Assembly: GCA_029379385.1 (NCBI GenBank)
Contig: CM055614.1
Span: forward strand, 12,839,528 to 12,903,527
DNA: 64,000 nt
From: Quillaja saponaria
Taxonomy: Eukaryota; Streptophyta; Magnoliopsida; Fabales; Quillajaceae
Direction: 5' to 3'
A model generated the notes under the pieces. It saw only the letters and a list, made by a program, of their open reading frames with translations. It searched no databases and was not told where the DNA came from. The translations under genes were made by a program, and so were the position numbers. Of this stretch, positions 12,566-24,349 are shown piece after piece (within the stretch, counting starts at the first letter, position 1; each line of letters begins with the position of its first letter).

Positions 12566-13023
12566 TGTATAAACACATCTCCTAATAGGAGATTAAGTGT
12601 GGCCCACTTGCCACAACTAATTAGTTTTAACTAAGCAATAATTATCTTTAGTTAAAGATAATTGTAAAGTGATAAATACAGTTAAAGATAATAGTGGATA
12701 ATAACCAATATATATATCTCTCTAGATGAGGATAAAGATTTATCCTACTAAGGTAACTGATTCCTTGATGGAAGGAACAACTTAAGTGGGACTGTACAGG
12801 GGTTCCTGGCCTAGTCTATAAAAACCTATGTTACCATCAAATACAAAACATCCAATATTCCTCAGATATAGGCTAGAAGACCTCTGCGAGTGTTATGTTT
12901 GGTTTGTTTTAATTTCTAGTTCTAATTTTCAGCAAATGTGATTATAGTGCTTGGACAATGATGACTGAAGGTACGTATTTAGTTTATAGGATATTATTAT
13001 GAATTGATGAGATTATGCTATCA
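12566..13023 (+). repeat. 3' LTR of the 3936-13023 copia element
   Basis: This 458-base LTR begins TGTATAAACACATC and ends GCTATCA. It is preceded by a purine tract (AAGTGAGAGAA, 12555-12565) that would prime plus-strand synthesis. A TATA-like TCTATAAAAACC sits near 12818, a normal place for an LTR promoter. Confidence 0.88.
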
Positions 13024-13615
13024 TAAGTTTGATATGTTTATTATTTAAATTTTAATAGTTGATTACCATTTGAAATGAAAAGATAATTTATATCATATAT
13101 GCGGAATTTATAAAAAAATTTGAATAGCAAATATTTTATATAACTATGTGATATATACTTGAGAATCTTGAAAACTCCAACAATCTTTGATTATTCATAC
13201 CAAATGCATCTAATCTTGAAAAGCTCAAAAAAGTCTAATATATCATGCATATGCATCTAACATAAGGAAATCACCCCCTACCAACATGAATTAATGGCTA
13301 ATACGTTCTTATCATTTGGTAGCTTTTTAAGTTTTCAGTTGACAAGAAAGCACCTCATGATAAAAGGATTTAAAGAAAAAAGTATGAGAGGTTGTGTCAT
13401 TAAAAGCTAAGTAGCATAAGATTTCTTGTTTGTAACTTTGGGTTGAAATATGACACAATATAATCACAATCAAAAAGTATTAAATAAGAATAAAAATAGT
13501 GAGAAACAACATATTGATTGATTCACATTTCACATTTCATTCGAAAAAGGGAATAATACTATTGGAATACAACAATAAACAATTAAAAATATTCCAAAGG
13601 AAACACCTCTAGTTC
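13024..13615. repeat. Segmental duplication, copy A, resumed after copia insertion
   Basis: This matches copy B from about 19972 to 20575 (for example CATATATGC, CTCCAACAATCTTTGATTATTC, GTTGACAAGAAAGCACC, GAGAAACAACATATTGATTG). It is broken again at 13616 by a solo LTR, and a last 70 bases (14615-14688) lead to the CACTA end. No gene is seen. Confidence 0.88.
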
Positions 13616-14614
13616 TGCGAATAAATAATTGTGAGCCTATAACAAGTTTCCATGTGGAACCTACAAGTCATCATAACTATAAATTACAAAGTGTCATGCA
13701 TCACACCAAAGTTCTCATATGCAATAATGATGACCAATGAGATTATAACATGTGGCGATTAATGAACAAATCACAAGATGTTACATGTTTAAAATAATTT
13801 ACATGTCAATTATGTAGACAATCCTTGGCCAACAAATTCTCGACATGTGTCAATTATAGCAAAGAGAAAATAAATACTCTCAAATAATGCATGATGCGTC
13901 TCATCCACTAAGATTTTGCCATGTGGCATTGAGCTCTCCTCAAAATTTTACAAATAGAGAGCTCACCCACTATTGGAAGGGGCCGAGAACAAGAGAAAGA
14001 AAGAGAAGCATCATAACATACAAGCATTCATCAAGGATGGATGAGCTCTGCAGGACTCATGTCCCAGCCATTGAAGATCCGAACATTCAAGCTTTCATCA
14101 AGGATGATCTCTAAACAACCAAAAAACCTAGAGATTTAAATCCAGTTTGTTATCAAAATCGACTTGTTCATGATCAAAATCAAATTGATCAAACTCCATG
14201 AGCCCTTCGTCTAAGAAATCAACTTCATGATCAAGCTTAAAGCCCACAAGGCCCCATTCCATTCCAAATCAACAATCAATGATTTCATAAGAACAACAAG
14301 TGTAAGATCATCCTTTGTACAATCAAATCCAGCCACAATACTCTCATGATCAAGCCACATGCCCATGAGAATCCATCACTACATTCTCAACTATATTAAT
14401 CATTAAAATCGTCATTTTGAAGAATCAACATCATTTCATTCATGATCAAGCTTTCAAACTCTTGAATCAAATAAACTTTCAAGGAGATCGAATCAAATGA
14501 ATTGTTCTTTATATTATAACAATATCAAAGGTGTAGATATAAATTAATACAAATATTATTTTGTACCCATTTCTTGTCATTAATTTATTATACAGGGTGA
14601 AATCCTTGTTTACA
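13616..14614. mobile_element. Solo LTR, about 1 kb (TSD AGTTC/ATTTC)
   Basis: A 999-base block present in copy A and absent from copy B. It begins TGCGAATAAATAATTG and ends CCTTGTTTACA. The flanking pentamers differ at one base, and copy B has ATGTC at the same place. TG...CA ends, a 5-base duplication and absence of coding capacity fit a solo LTR. Its text is unlike the other LTRs here. The small open frame at 13887-14114 lies in it and is not recognised. Confidence 0.72.
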
Positions 14615-14688
14615 ATTTCATGTAATTAATTTGGATTAGGGACGCATTTTTAATGAAACAATCACGTTCTTAGATAAAAAGAAGTAAA

Positions 14689-16398
14689 CACTACAAGAAA
14701 AATATTTAGTCAGGGTGGGTAAAACCTGTCTCGGAAAGTGAAAAATACAACCACAGATACATCTGTGATGGGTCCTGTCATGAATAAGCCATCATAGTAA
14801 CAACAGTCACTAATAACTATAATCTACGATGGTTAAATTACCCGTCCCGCTTATAAAGTATCTAGAACGGGCCACCACAATATCTATTATGAGTAACCTC
14901 TTCTTGAGTAAGTTCGTGGGATTTGGTGCCAAACTTATTCACGACTGGTCAGCCATCGCGGATAAGTTCACGGGTATTTTGGCATCAAACTTATTTGTGA
15001 CGGGTAAACCTGTCTCGGAAGAAGTTCAATTATCCATGACAGGGACCTCCTCGCCAATAATTAGATATCCTCGTCCCAAATACTCTTGAAAGTTAGTATA
15101 CGTAGGTAATAAGATGGGTATGGACTATCACAGATACTTCCAAATTCAGTAGTTTTTTTAAAAACCTGAATTTGCCAAAAGTTTTACACCTATACGTACA
15201 AATTTATAACAATTCATCCCAATCCAAACTCCCCCTCCCCCAGTAGCAAATCCAAATCAATTATCAAAGAAATTGTTCTTATTACAATTTCTCATTGGCC
15301 GGACATACAATTTTCTAGTGAAAGTTATATTATTCAACTTCAATACTATTCACAACCAAAACAATCTAAACCTATAATTAAATGACTTTGTACGTTTATC
15401 TTATCGTGTTACTATTTGTTCTTACTACAATTGGAATTCTTCAGTGCCACGTACGTACTAAACCAACTAAAAACATTTCTCTTCGGATACATGTATCCTA
15501 CCTGTACCACCCTCTTATTTCTAACTTGCTAGAAGAGCTAATGATAGCACTGGTGCAAGAATAGGACACTACTGACTGACTACACCCCAGACAGAGGGAA
15601 TACAAACTAACTAACTAAACAACACATCCAAGGATGTCAACTACAACAGATCACGCATTTTCTGCAACCAAAATTCAATTCACAGCCGCAGTCCACGCAA
15701 ACAAGGACATGCTAGACACAACCCATGATTACTGGAAGCTCTTGCATTATAAACTGACACCTTTTAATAAACAAGTTCAAATAAAATTAATAATGTATAA
15801 CTCAGTTATGCAAAAGATGAAAAGTTGAAAGAAAGATGAGTTGCAAATTCCTGGGATGTAAATTGAAAAAGATTAAGAAACTACAACTAATTGAAACCAG
15901 TTCAAATTCTTGCTAGCAACTCACATACCATGTGCATATCAGCATAGAACATACTTGAAGTTATGCAAAAACGCGAAGAAAGTAAAGCACTCAGATCTAT
16001 ATTAGCCAAAAAAATTCAGAAGTCAGCCTCTTGAAAGCTGTTGACAACACATTAAAACCAACTTCATTTCAACAAAATTCATCTAAGAAAGAAAAGAAAA
16101 AGAAAGGAAGAATACATGTTTGGAGGAGCGCAACAAATCTTTTTTAGCAGCAAGATCAATCCACCAAATCCCAGTCCACCGCTATGAAAGGAAAGAAAAA
16201 CAATCTGTGAAGACAAAGAAAAACAAACAATGAATCAATGAGCAAAAATAATTTTCTGTTTGGAAGGGCAAAACCGTCCCCAATTCGATTTTAGATGGAA
16301 AATAGTCAATCATGAGATGCATATGGTGGTGGGCCGGTGGCTTCTGGTCTTAGCTCTGATTCCTACATTAAGCAGTCGCAAATAATTTTCTTGTAGTG
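14689..16398. mobile_element. CACTA element at the junction of the two duplication copies
   Basis: The left end CACTACAAGAAAAATATTT and the right end AAATAATTTTCTTGTAGTG are inverted repeats typical of CACTA (En/Spm) elements. Subterminal text repeats GACGGGTAA-like and CGTCCCG-like motifs. The first 760 bases match 20730-22055. Flanking triplets are AAA on the left and GTA on the right, so there is no 3-base target duplication. Open frames at 14829-15089 and 15634-15828 look incidental. With no transposase seen, it would be non-autonomous. Confidence 0.75.
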
Positions 16399-17445
16399 GT
16401 ATGAGAATGAGCAAGAGCTATTATTTAGGAGTGTGTGAGATCCATTATAAACTAGTAGAGATATTATGAGAGTGTGAGAACACCAATGTATAAGGTGTTA
16501 CTCTTTTTATGTAAACTTGCTTGGTATAATAAAATCTCTCTTATCATTTGCAAATATATGCAAGGGGTGCCAAATCACATTTTATCTTGTTGATTTTTAC
16601 TTCTCTTCTATTGATATTTTGCATGAATATTATACTCTTTTTTTTTTTTTTTTTGGTTATATTTCATTCAAGGTTGAAAGGGGAATATTGTATAATTTTT
16701 AACAAGTGACGTGAGTTTGTGGCTTAAATTCTAAAGAAAAATAAGAGTTTTATTTGAGATTATTAGAGTTATGATTTATAATTCCATTAGGGTAGATTTT
16801 GATAACTTGGTAATTGCTAACATACTATAAATAGGAGCAGGGTGTATGACTATTGCAAGTGAAGGTGTGAGAAAAATTTCTAATTCTAATTAAAATTTTG
16901 AGTTTATCAAAAATGTTAAACCACGTGGCAAACGAGTGGAGTTACGCATTTTAACCTTATCTATGTTATTTGTTTATAATTTACACATACATAAATTAAA
17001 ACACGCATATATATACATTCTCACATATATAATTTCTCCAATTGAGTTTTGCTTATGCCCTAAGTAATCAGAAGTGGGGAGTGTCCCAAGTGATCAGAAG
17101 TGGGAAGTGGGAACTGGGGACTGGGGAGGTCAAAACTATTGTTATTCTTGTGAAGTCATAGTGGAGATGTGGAATTTAAATTTACATGATCACTAAATTG
17201 GTATTATATGTAGTGTGTTCCAACTCATGGTCCAACAAATAACTAAAAATGACCACGTATTTTTGTGATTATCACAATTTATCGTGAGACTGCTATAAGA
17301 AAATGATGTGAAAGACATGTGTGAATGTAACATAAAGAAAAACAAAGAGAGGCAACAATGAATATGATGGCATAGCTGGTCACTCCAATTTCCATGAAGG
17401 ATTTGGCTTGTGGTCCTATATAGAATCAATAAAGATGCAAGACAT

Positions 17446-17511
17446 AGACCAAAGTTTGTCCACACAGCCACTTTTTTTGTTATTTATAGATGCCAATATC
17501 ACTTGCTAGCA
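17446..17511 (+). promoter_or_regulatory. Promoter block of PLAC8 gene 2
   Basis: The single counterpart of the block that is doubled upstream of gene 1, with TATTTATAG at about 17481-17489, some 95 bases before the ATG. Upstream, about 17225-17400 has no counterpart in copy A, so the two promoters differ in structure. Confidence 0.55.
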
Positions 17512-17578
17512 TCCCATTCAAAAAACCAACAAAACTTTTCTCTTTATTCTCTGCTTCTTCAGATTCATACCATCGAAA

Positions 17579-18391
17579 ATGGCCAGTTTTCAAGTCAGCT
17601 CCGGAAAGGGTGGCCAACAGATTGGCTGGTCGACCGGACTCCTGGACTGTTGCTCCGACATTGAGACCTGTATGTAAATTTCTCAAATCGTATTTTATTT
17701 TCTATTACTTTTATTTGACACTACACAATATAGGTTGTTTGGGAATTTGGTGTCCCTGCGTTATGTTTGGACGAAATGCCGAGATAATAGACAGAGGAAC
17801 ATCCTGTAAGTAGAACATATTTTGTAATTATTTTTGCAGAAAATTAGAAAATAAATTATTGAAATTTAGTTGTATATTAGTAATTTATATGCAAATTAAA
17901 TGCAGCGTGTTGCGCTCAGGGAACAATAGTCTACTTACTGGATATGTTTACTTATCTTGGATGCTGTTACACTTGCACTTATCGTAAAAAACTAAGGAAG
18001 CAATATGGCCTAGACGAGGACCCTTGTGGAGATTGCCTTGTTCATTGTTTTTGTGGCAAATGTGCTCTGTGTCAAGAATATCGTGAGCTTCGAAACCATG
18101 GATTCGACATGACTATCAGTAAGTCAAGAAATAATTTTCATCGTTCATATGCATTAATTTAATTCGTCATTTAATTCTATTTTATTATTATTATTATTAT
18201 TATGAATTCGAGAAAAATGAAAGTTATTCTCACCTCACACGAGATACTCCCAAAAATCCATCTACTTACAAAAAAAAAAAAGTGAATTTATTTTTAGTTA
18301 TTGGTCAATGCATTATAAATACTTGATTACTTAATTAACAGCTAGAGTGTCTTTTTCCAAATTAGGATGGGAAGGAAATGTGGAGAGGTAG
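17579..18391 (+). CDS. PLAC8/PCR-type membrane protein, gene 2, C-terminally shortened (4 exons, 133 aa)
   Basis: Exons are 17579-17669, 17734-17805, 17906-18118 and 18366-18391; exons 1 to 3 have exactly the lengths of gene 1. The PLAC8 core is intact: CCLGIWCPC, FGRNAEIIDRG, a hydrophobic cysteine-rich middle, [12 protein letters not shown] and [10 protein letters not shown]. In exon 4 the frame stops at TAG (18389-18391), where gene 1 has a Gln codon. The following text would continue in frame to a stop matching gene 1 (near 18442), so the loss is one C-to-T type change removing 17 tail codons. The tail lies outside the PLAC8 domain, so the product may still work. AATAAA (18646) lies downstream. 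The family acts at membranes in metal transport or organ-size control. Confidence 0.85.
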
Positions 18392-20729
18392 ACACGTGGA
18401 GCCACGACAGCGCCACCATTGGCTGGAGCTATGAGCCGTTAATCTTAATCACCAGATTATTGCTTCAGAAAAAGAAATAAATAAATAAATGCAAATTTGG
18501 CTTCATTTGCTCTTATGTTCGTTTGTTTACATCTTGAATATTAGTCATCGCAGAAAGAGAAGGAAAAAAAAAAAACAGTTTGCTTGGTGTATCGTTTTGC
18601 TATTTTATGTTAATTGTAATGTGTACTTGTTGGAGTAATAATCATGAATAAACGAATTTCTTGGAGAGATTTCTTCTCCTTTTTCTGTTCGTTAATTGTC
18701 AATAAATATTTTTATAGTATCTAGTGATAAAATAAATCGGGATATATATATATATATATATAAAGAATTAATATTTAATATATTGATAGTACATGAAGTA
18801 GTGACACGGTGTTAGTAACAATAATGACCACTTTTGATTTTAGTCAAATGCAATGATATATTATAATTCTATATATTTATTAAGGCAGATGATTAAATAA
18901 AAGAAATATTAATGCTTGAAAATTAAGGAATATAATGTTAACACATCATAAATAAATTTATCTAATATTTTGACATATTATCTTTACAAATTACCTATTA
19001 ATTCTATTTTATTTTAAATATCATCCACTAATTCTTTCACATATCTCCTAAGTTAATTATGTAAAATATTAGTTTTTATGTTTTCAATCTAATTACCTTT
19101 ATCTTCTTGCACCTCTTTTCTCTATCTTTTATTCACTTTGGAAACTCTTAAAGTGATTTTTGTGTTTCCCTCCAATCTTTCTCATCCTTGTAGTTTTGTA
19201 CGGTGTTGTAAGAATATTTTTTTTCTAAACAAAGATTTCTTAATTACTCACTCTATATCTAATAAAATGTTTATTTAAAAGTTGATACAGTAACACATAG
19301 CAAGATAAGTTGATGCAATAATTATTATGTTAATGTCACACCAACTTAATTTTATATTACAAACTAATACTTTTAAAATAAAATAATATGTATAAGTTAA
19401 TATTATTGTTAATAATAAATCTCACCCCAAAAAAAAAGTTAATTTTTAAAATATTAAATTTAAAATGAAATAAAATTTAATTTGTACATCGCAACAACGT
19501 AGAAAATCTAGTTAAAACACTATTTCTAGCTAATCCAAAAACATTCAAGTCTTGGATGTAAAGTCAATTCAAGTGTATGAACACCTCCATCTCTACAGCT
19601 TTTTACACTTGATTATAACAAAGGCTGTATGCCTCAAAATCCTATATGAACCTTTCGATGGGTCAAAGAAAAAGGTATGAAGTTCTTTTTTCATGATTCA
19701 TAGAAATGTAACAATGCATATTATTGTTTAAAAACATTCATTTGAATCATAAATTTTCAAGAATACCATTAAGAAGGAAATAGTGGAAGTTTTAAAAAAA
19801 AATAATACAAAGCTACGTAATTAATTTGGATTCATTGTGCATAAAACCTCCATTTCTTAAAGTGTGAAATGCGAAACCTAGATTTTGTTAGGTTATACAA
19901 CTGTACAATAACTGCAAACGCATGTAGTAAATCAATAGAGATCAATACTTGAATGATTGAAATTATGAGTTAAGTTTGATATTTTTATCATTTAAATTTT
20001 AATATTTGATTATCATTTGAAATGAATCAATAATTTATATCATATATGCAGAATTTACATAAAATCTTGGATAGCAAATATTTTATATAACTATGTGATT
20101 TATACTTGAGAATCCTCAAAACTCCAACAATCTTTGATTATTCATACCGAATGCATCTAATCATGAAAACCTCAAAAATGTCTAATATATCAAGCATATG
20201 CATCTAACATAAGGAAATCATTCCCACCAACATGAATGGCAAATAGGTTCTTATTCTTTATATTTTTCATGGTACTAATTGAGTAGCTTTTTAAATTTTT
20301 AGTTGACAAGAAAGCACCTTATGATGAAGTCATGAAAACTAAAGAGGGATTTACAGAAAAAAGTGTGGGAGGTAGTGTCACGAAAAGCTTAGTAGCATAA
20401 GATTACTTGTTTGTATTCGGTTCAAATATGACACAATATCACAATCAAAAAGTATAAAATAAGAATAAAAATGAGTGAGAAACAACATATTGATTGATTG
20501 ATTCACATTTCAACCGAAAAGGGAATAATTATTTTAAATATAACGATAAACAATGAAATATTCAAAAGGAAACCTCTATGTCATGTAATTAATTTGGATT
20601 TGCGACTAACTTTTATTAAAACTTTCTAATCAGAATATAGTGATTGATGAAAAAAAAAAAACATATGGATCATTATTGTTGTGAAATCTACTCCACCTAG
20701 AATCATGTTCTTAGATAAAGAGAAAGAAA

Positions 20730-23440
20730 CACTACAAGAAAAATATTTATCTGGGATGGATAAAACCCATGTCAAAAAATGAAAAATACCATCACAGATT
20801 TATTCGCAATGGTCCCGTTGCGAATAAGACTATCATAGTAACAACTATCACTAATAACTAGAACCTATAACGGTTAAATTACTTGTCCCATATATAAGTA
20901 TCTAGGACTGACCACCACATTATCCATGACGGGTAATCTCATCTAGGATAAGTGATAAGTTCACGAGGTTTGGCACTAAACCTATCCAGGACAGGTCAAC
21001 CATCGTGGATAAGTTGCGATATTTGGTTCCAAACTTATTTGTGACGATTAATACCATTGAGGATAATCTCCTAGGATGGGTATGGACCGTCGTAGATAAT
21101 TCCAAATTCAGCAGTTTCTTTTCTTTTCTTTTTTCCTTTACATCTGAATTTACCAAAAGTTTTACACTTTTTGTATATAAATTTATAATCGTTCATCCCA
21201 ATCCAAACTCCCCCTTCCCCAGTACCAAATCCAATAAAAAATCTCAATTATCAAAGATCCAAATCAACAAACAAACATTAGAAAATGCTTTATTCATAAT
21301 CCAAAAGCAAACAAACATTCAGAAATCTAAAAAGAAACTAACCAATCACAATTTCAAAAGCAAACTAAACCATTCATTAATCCAAAACCATACTAAAACA
21401 TTCATTCATAATAAGCATGTTGACATGAAAAGTATTTCATCCAAATAGAAAAGCTTATGATATAATTAACTATCATCAAGGTGCGCATCGTCATCTGCTT
21501 GAGCTTCAACATAAGCATCATCATCAGCAGCATTAGCATGAGCATCATCACAGACCTGAGGGTTGGCAGCTGCGGAAAATGAAATAGGCAAAATCTATAA
21601 AATCAATCGAAACATAAAATTACTTACAAATAAATTTGCAAACAATAAATTAAATATACTAGAACCAACAAAATAAGATAATTATTCCTCTTTTAACAAT
21701 TTTACTTTTTTGTACAAGATGAAGAATTCAATGATCAAATTTCAAATAAAGTAAATGTTCTCATAGGCTAGACATTACAATTTTCTAGAGAAAGTTACAT
21801 TATTCAATTTCAATACTTACAAATAAAACAATCCAAAACAATAATTAAAGGACTAGTTTGTTCATCTTATCCTGCTACTACTTGTTCTTACTACAATTTC
21901 TCATAGGCCGGAACATACAATTTTCAAGTGAAAGTTATATTATTCAACTTCAATGCTCACAAACAAAACAATCTAAACTAATAATTAAAGGACTTGAATG
22001 TTTTTCTTATCCTGCTAATATTTGTTCTTACTACAATTAGAAATCTTCATGCCACGTACGTATTGGACCAAGTGAATTACGAAAATGAAGAGAATGCATC
22101 TATAGACTATTCAGTAATTTGACCTACACAAGTCATGTGCATGGATCCTGTCAAAGATAGACAAGTCATAACTGGGGCCACAAATAATTAGATTTTGTTT
22201 TAGATCGATCATGATTCATGAAATGGAGTGTTTGATAATTGGTACTAATCACTACTGATAATTGGTACTAAGCACTACTGTATGTACATTATAAGTTCAA
22301 AAGTTATTTTAAACAAATATATATGTGCACAAAAGGAGGCTAATAAAAAATTAATGTTCTAAAGTTTTCAGATATTTCAAAGTTGCATAACAAGAATTTA
22401 ACAAGTAATGAGCATGGAGCATTCATCAATTGCTTCGTTAATCTTCTCATGTCTTTCACCCAAAAAAAAAAAAGAGTGATAATAATTCAAATAAATAAAG
22501 TAAAAAAGAAAAAAGAAAAAAGAAAAGATTGAAGAGGATTGCTTTTACCAAACTCTGACATTAATGTCTGTGCTTACTTTGACGTCTTTTAACGTAAGCA
22601 GCATTAACAGAATAGGAGACGACGGATAAAATAATCAAAAACTAAATAAACTGAAATTACAGAATACAGATAGTCACTACCAATAGAACCAACTCCATAA
22701 CAAACATATAACCTAAAACATCTCTTGCCCTTCACGATCTCTATTACTTTCTTGCGCGTAAAGAAACAATAATTACCTTTAAACTGTTCCTAGTACATGT
22801 TATGGTATAAAATTACTTCATTTATTTAGTTTTTACGTTGTTATTCCATTATTAGCATTTGCTGCAAACAAACTCTAATGTAGTATAATTATTTAATATA
22901 CTTACATGAGAATGAGATGATTGAAATGTTGTCGCTGTAAAATAAGCAACGAACTCTAGCATTATTTCGCGATCTCTTTCAGTCCATTGCGGATGGACTA
23001 ATACTGAAGGAAAGAAACGACTAGAAGATGGTTGTAGGGGTGGCTGACAGCTAGATGACTTTCCACTTTTTATTTGTACTTTTGCATACTTATCCTTCCC
23101 ATATACTTGGCTATAATTTTTCTTCTCATCTTTCTTAACAATATTCTGCCACAAATTATCATCTTTCGTTGGTTGGCTAATTGGATCTATGTCATGTACC
23201 TCCTCATATGCTCGGGGGTAATTCTCTTAAAACAAAAATAAATTCAGTTATTCAAAACAAGAATAAACATGCAAGTTTAACAATAGCATAAAAATTAGAA
23301 TAAATTTTTAACTTACCGCTTTCCTTTTAGCCCTAGAGTCAGCATACTGACCATTTTTCAGGCTTTCCATATTGTTCCTCCTATGCATTAAATAAAAGAT
23401 TCATTAGAATAAATACACTTTTAGTTTAATTCAAATAAGA
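20730..23440 (-). mobile_element. CACTA element with decayed minus-strand transposase; right border unclear
   Basis: It starts CACTACAAGAAAAATATTT at 20730, as in the junction CACTA, and shares about 1.3 kb of subterminal text with it (to 22055). It then continues into minus-strand coding remnants. I could not find a right end with the same subterminal motifs; a fragment of another CACTA family begins near 23440. The plus-strand open frame at 21005-21448 is Asn/Lys-rich subterminal text and not a gene. The stretch 22060-22540 is AT-rich with nothing recognisable. Confidence 0.65.
21470..23360 (-). pseudogene. CACTA transposase-associated protein (Transposase_24-like), C-terminal remnant
   Basis: Read on the minus strand, 23310-23375 gives NNMESLKNGQYADSRAKRKA, typical of the plant CACTA Transposase_24 family. 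After an apparent intron, 22852-23230 gives a stretch with LWQNIVKK, YSQVYGKDKYAK and a Ser/Pro/Gln-rich part. At 21475-21565 there is an Asp/Ala-rich acidic tail. Exon borders are uncertain and there are stops between pieces. Family assignment rests on recognised text only. Confidence 0.5.
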
Positions 23441-23825
23441 TTAGAAAGATTTAATGTTCACTCTAGTTTGGTGAGTGATTTTATGGAGAAATGACGAGGA
23501 ATTGGGGTTGAGAAAAGGTCCTCGCCATTTGGCGAAGGAGAAAAGAAAAGAAAAATAAAACCTCCTTGTGACGAGGGCATGGCTAAGGAGATTCATCCCT
23601 CGGCTAGTTATCACGAGGGAATAATGAAGCTTTCTCCTCTCTCTTGCCATTTAGCAAGCAAGATTTGATGAGGTAACTATTTTCTAGTAATTCCTTCACG
23701 TTTCCCTAGCCAATATCAATACAGGAAAGGGTAGGGGAAAGGGTAGGGGAAAGGGTAGGGGAAAGGGTAGGGGAAACGGTAGGGGAAAGGATTCTTTCCC
23801 TCACAAAACTGTTTTTCTTGAAGTG
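23440..23825. mobile_element. Right-terminal fragment of the 29959-43387 CACTA family
   Basis: It ends CTGTTTTTCTTGAAGTG and contains GACGAGGAATTGG, CATTTGGCGAAGG and CTTGCCATTTAGCAAGCAAG. These match 35880-35983 plus 43210-43387, the right end of the long CACTA element that a copia element splits. The final triplet is altered (GAAGTG for GTAGTG). A 12-base minisatellite lies inside. Confidence 0.6.
23723..23790. repeat. 12-base minisatellite (GAAAGGGTAGGG)n
   Basis: Five to six tandem units with one A-to-C type variant near 23776. It is strongly purine-biased and has runs of three or four Gs. Confidence 0.92.
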
Positions 23826-24349
23826 TTTACTTCTCTTCATTTAAGGATATCATTAGAGAACACATTGATAGTATCTTGTTTGCTTTCTATAATTTGAGAC
23901 TTGAGTTTTCTAGAATCATGATATGTAGGGATGTTATTTCATTTAGACATATTGAAATCCATCAATGTTCCAATGCAATTTTCTCAATTACACCTCTAGG
24001 GTTCTGATTTTTCAATGAGTTACCTGAGTTTTATCCTGAGCATTGACCCAATATTTTTTATAAATATTTTTCTCGCCAAGACCCTTATATGTCAGCTTTA
24101 GATTTTGTTTCTATTTCTTACTTGCAAAAGTGGGGTTTTGTTTGTTCAAGCTTATGTCTAACTCAATTCATCACCTTAGCTATGATCAGGCCAACTACAC
24201 TCAAAAACAAAATTACAGCTAATCTCATCAATCCATAGTGTTAGCACAACATCAAAAATCTGATAGACTCAAAAGAAATACACTGACCAAAAGTTTGATG
24301 AGCTAACAATTAGATGTCATGTTGGAAATTTATAGTGAAACCAACATTT

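Larger units (their letters stand above)
3936..13023 (+). mobile_element. Decayed Ty1/copia element with nested solo LTRs (TSD TAAGT)
   Basis: The left edge is TAAGT (3931-3935) followed by TGTAAAACACATC. The right edge is CTATCA followed by TAAGT (13024-13028). The TG...CA ends and a perfect 5-base target duplication define the element. Copy B shows the unoccupied target (TTAAGTTTGAT near 19972). Without its two nested solo LTRs it is about 3.4 kb, far short of a full copia element. Gag and protease are gone, and only scraps of integrase, RT and RNase H remain in broken frames. Confidence 0.88.
16399..20729. repeat. Segmental tandem duplication, copy B (uninterrupted)
   Basis: This is the second copy of the unit that starts at 14. 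It begins right after a CACTA right end (GTATGAGAATGAG) and ends right before a CACTA left end (AAAGAAA then CACTACAAG). It has no large insertion, so it shows the ancestral layout for the copia and solo LTR insertions of copy A. Outside the PLAC8 gene it is AT-rich with small TA and TTA runs. Confidence 0.9.

Noticed and set aside
21005..21448. 147-codon plus-strand frame rich in Asn, Lys and Ser
   Set aside because: It lies in CACTA subterminal DNA that is also present at 14960-15400 without a conserved frame.
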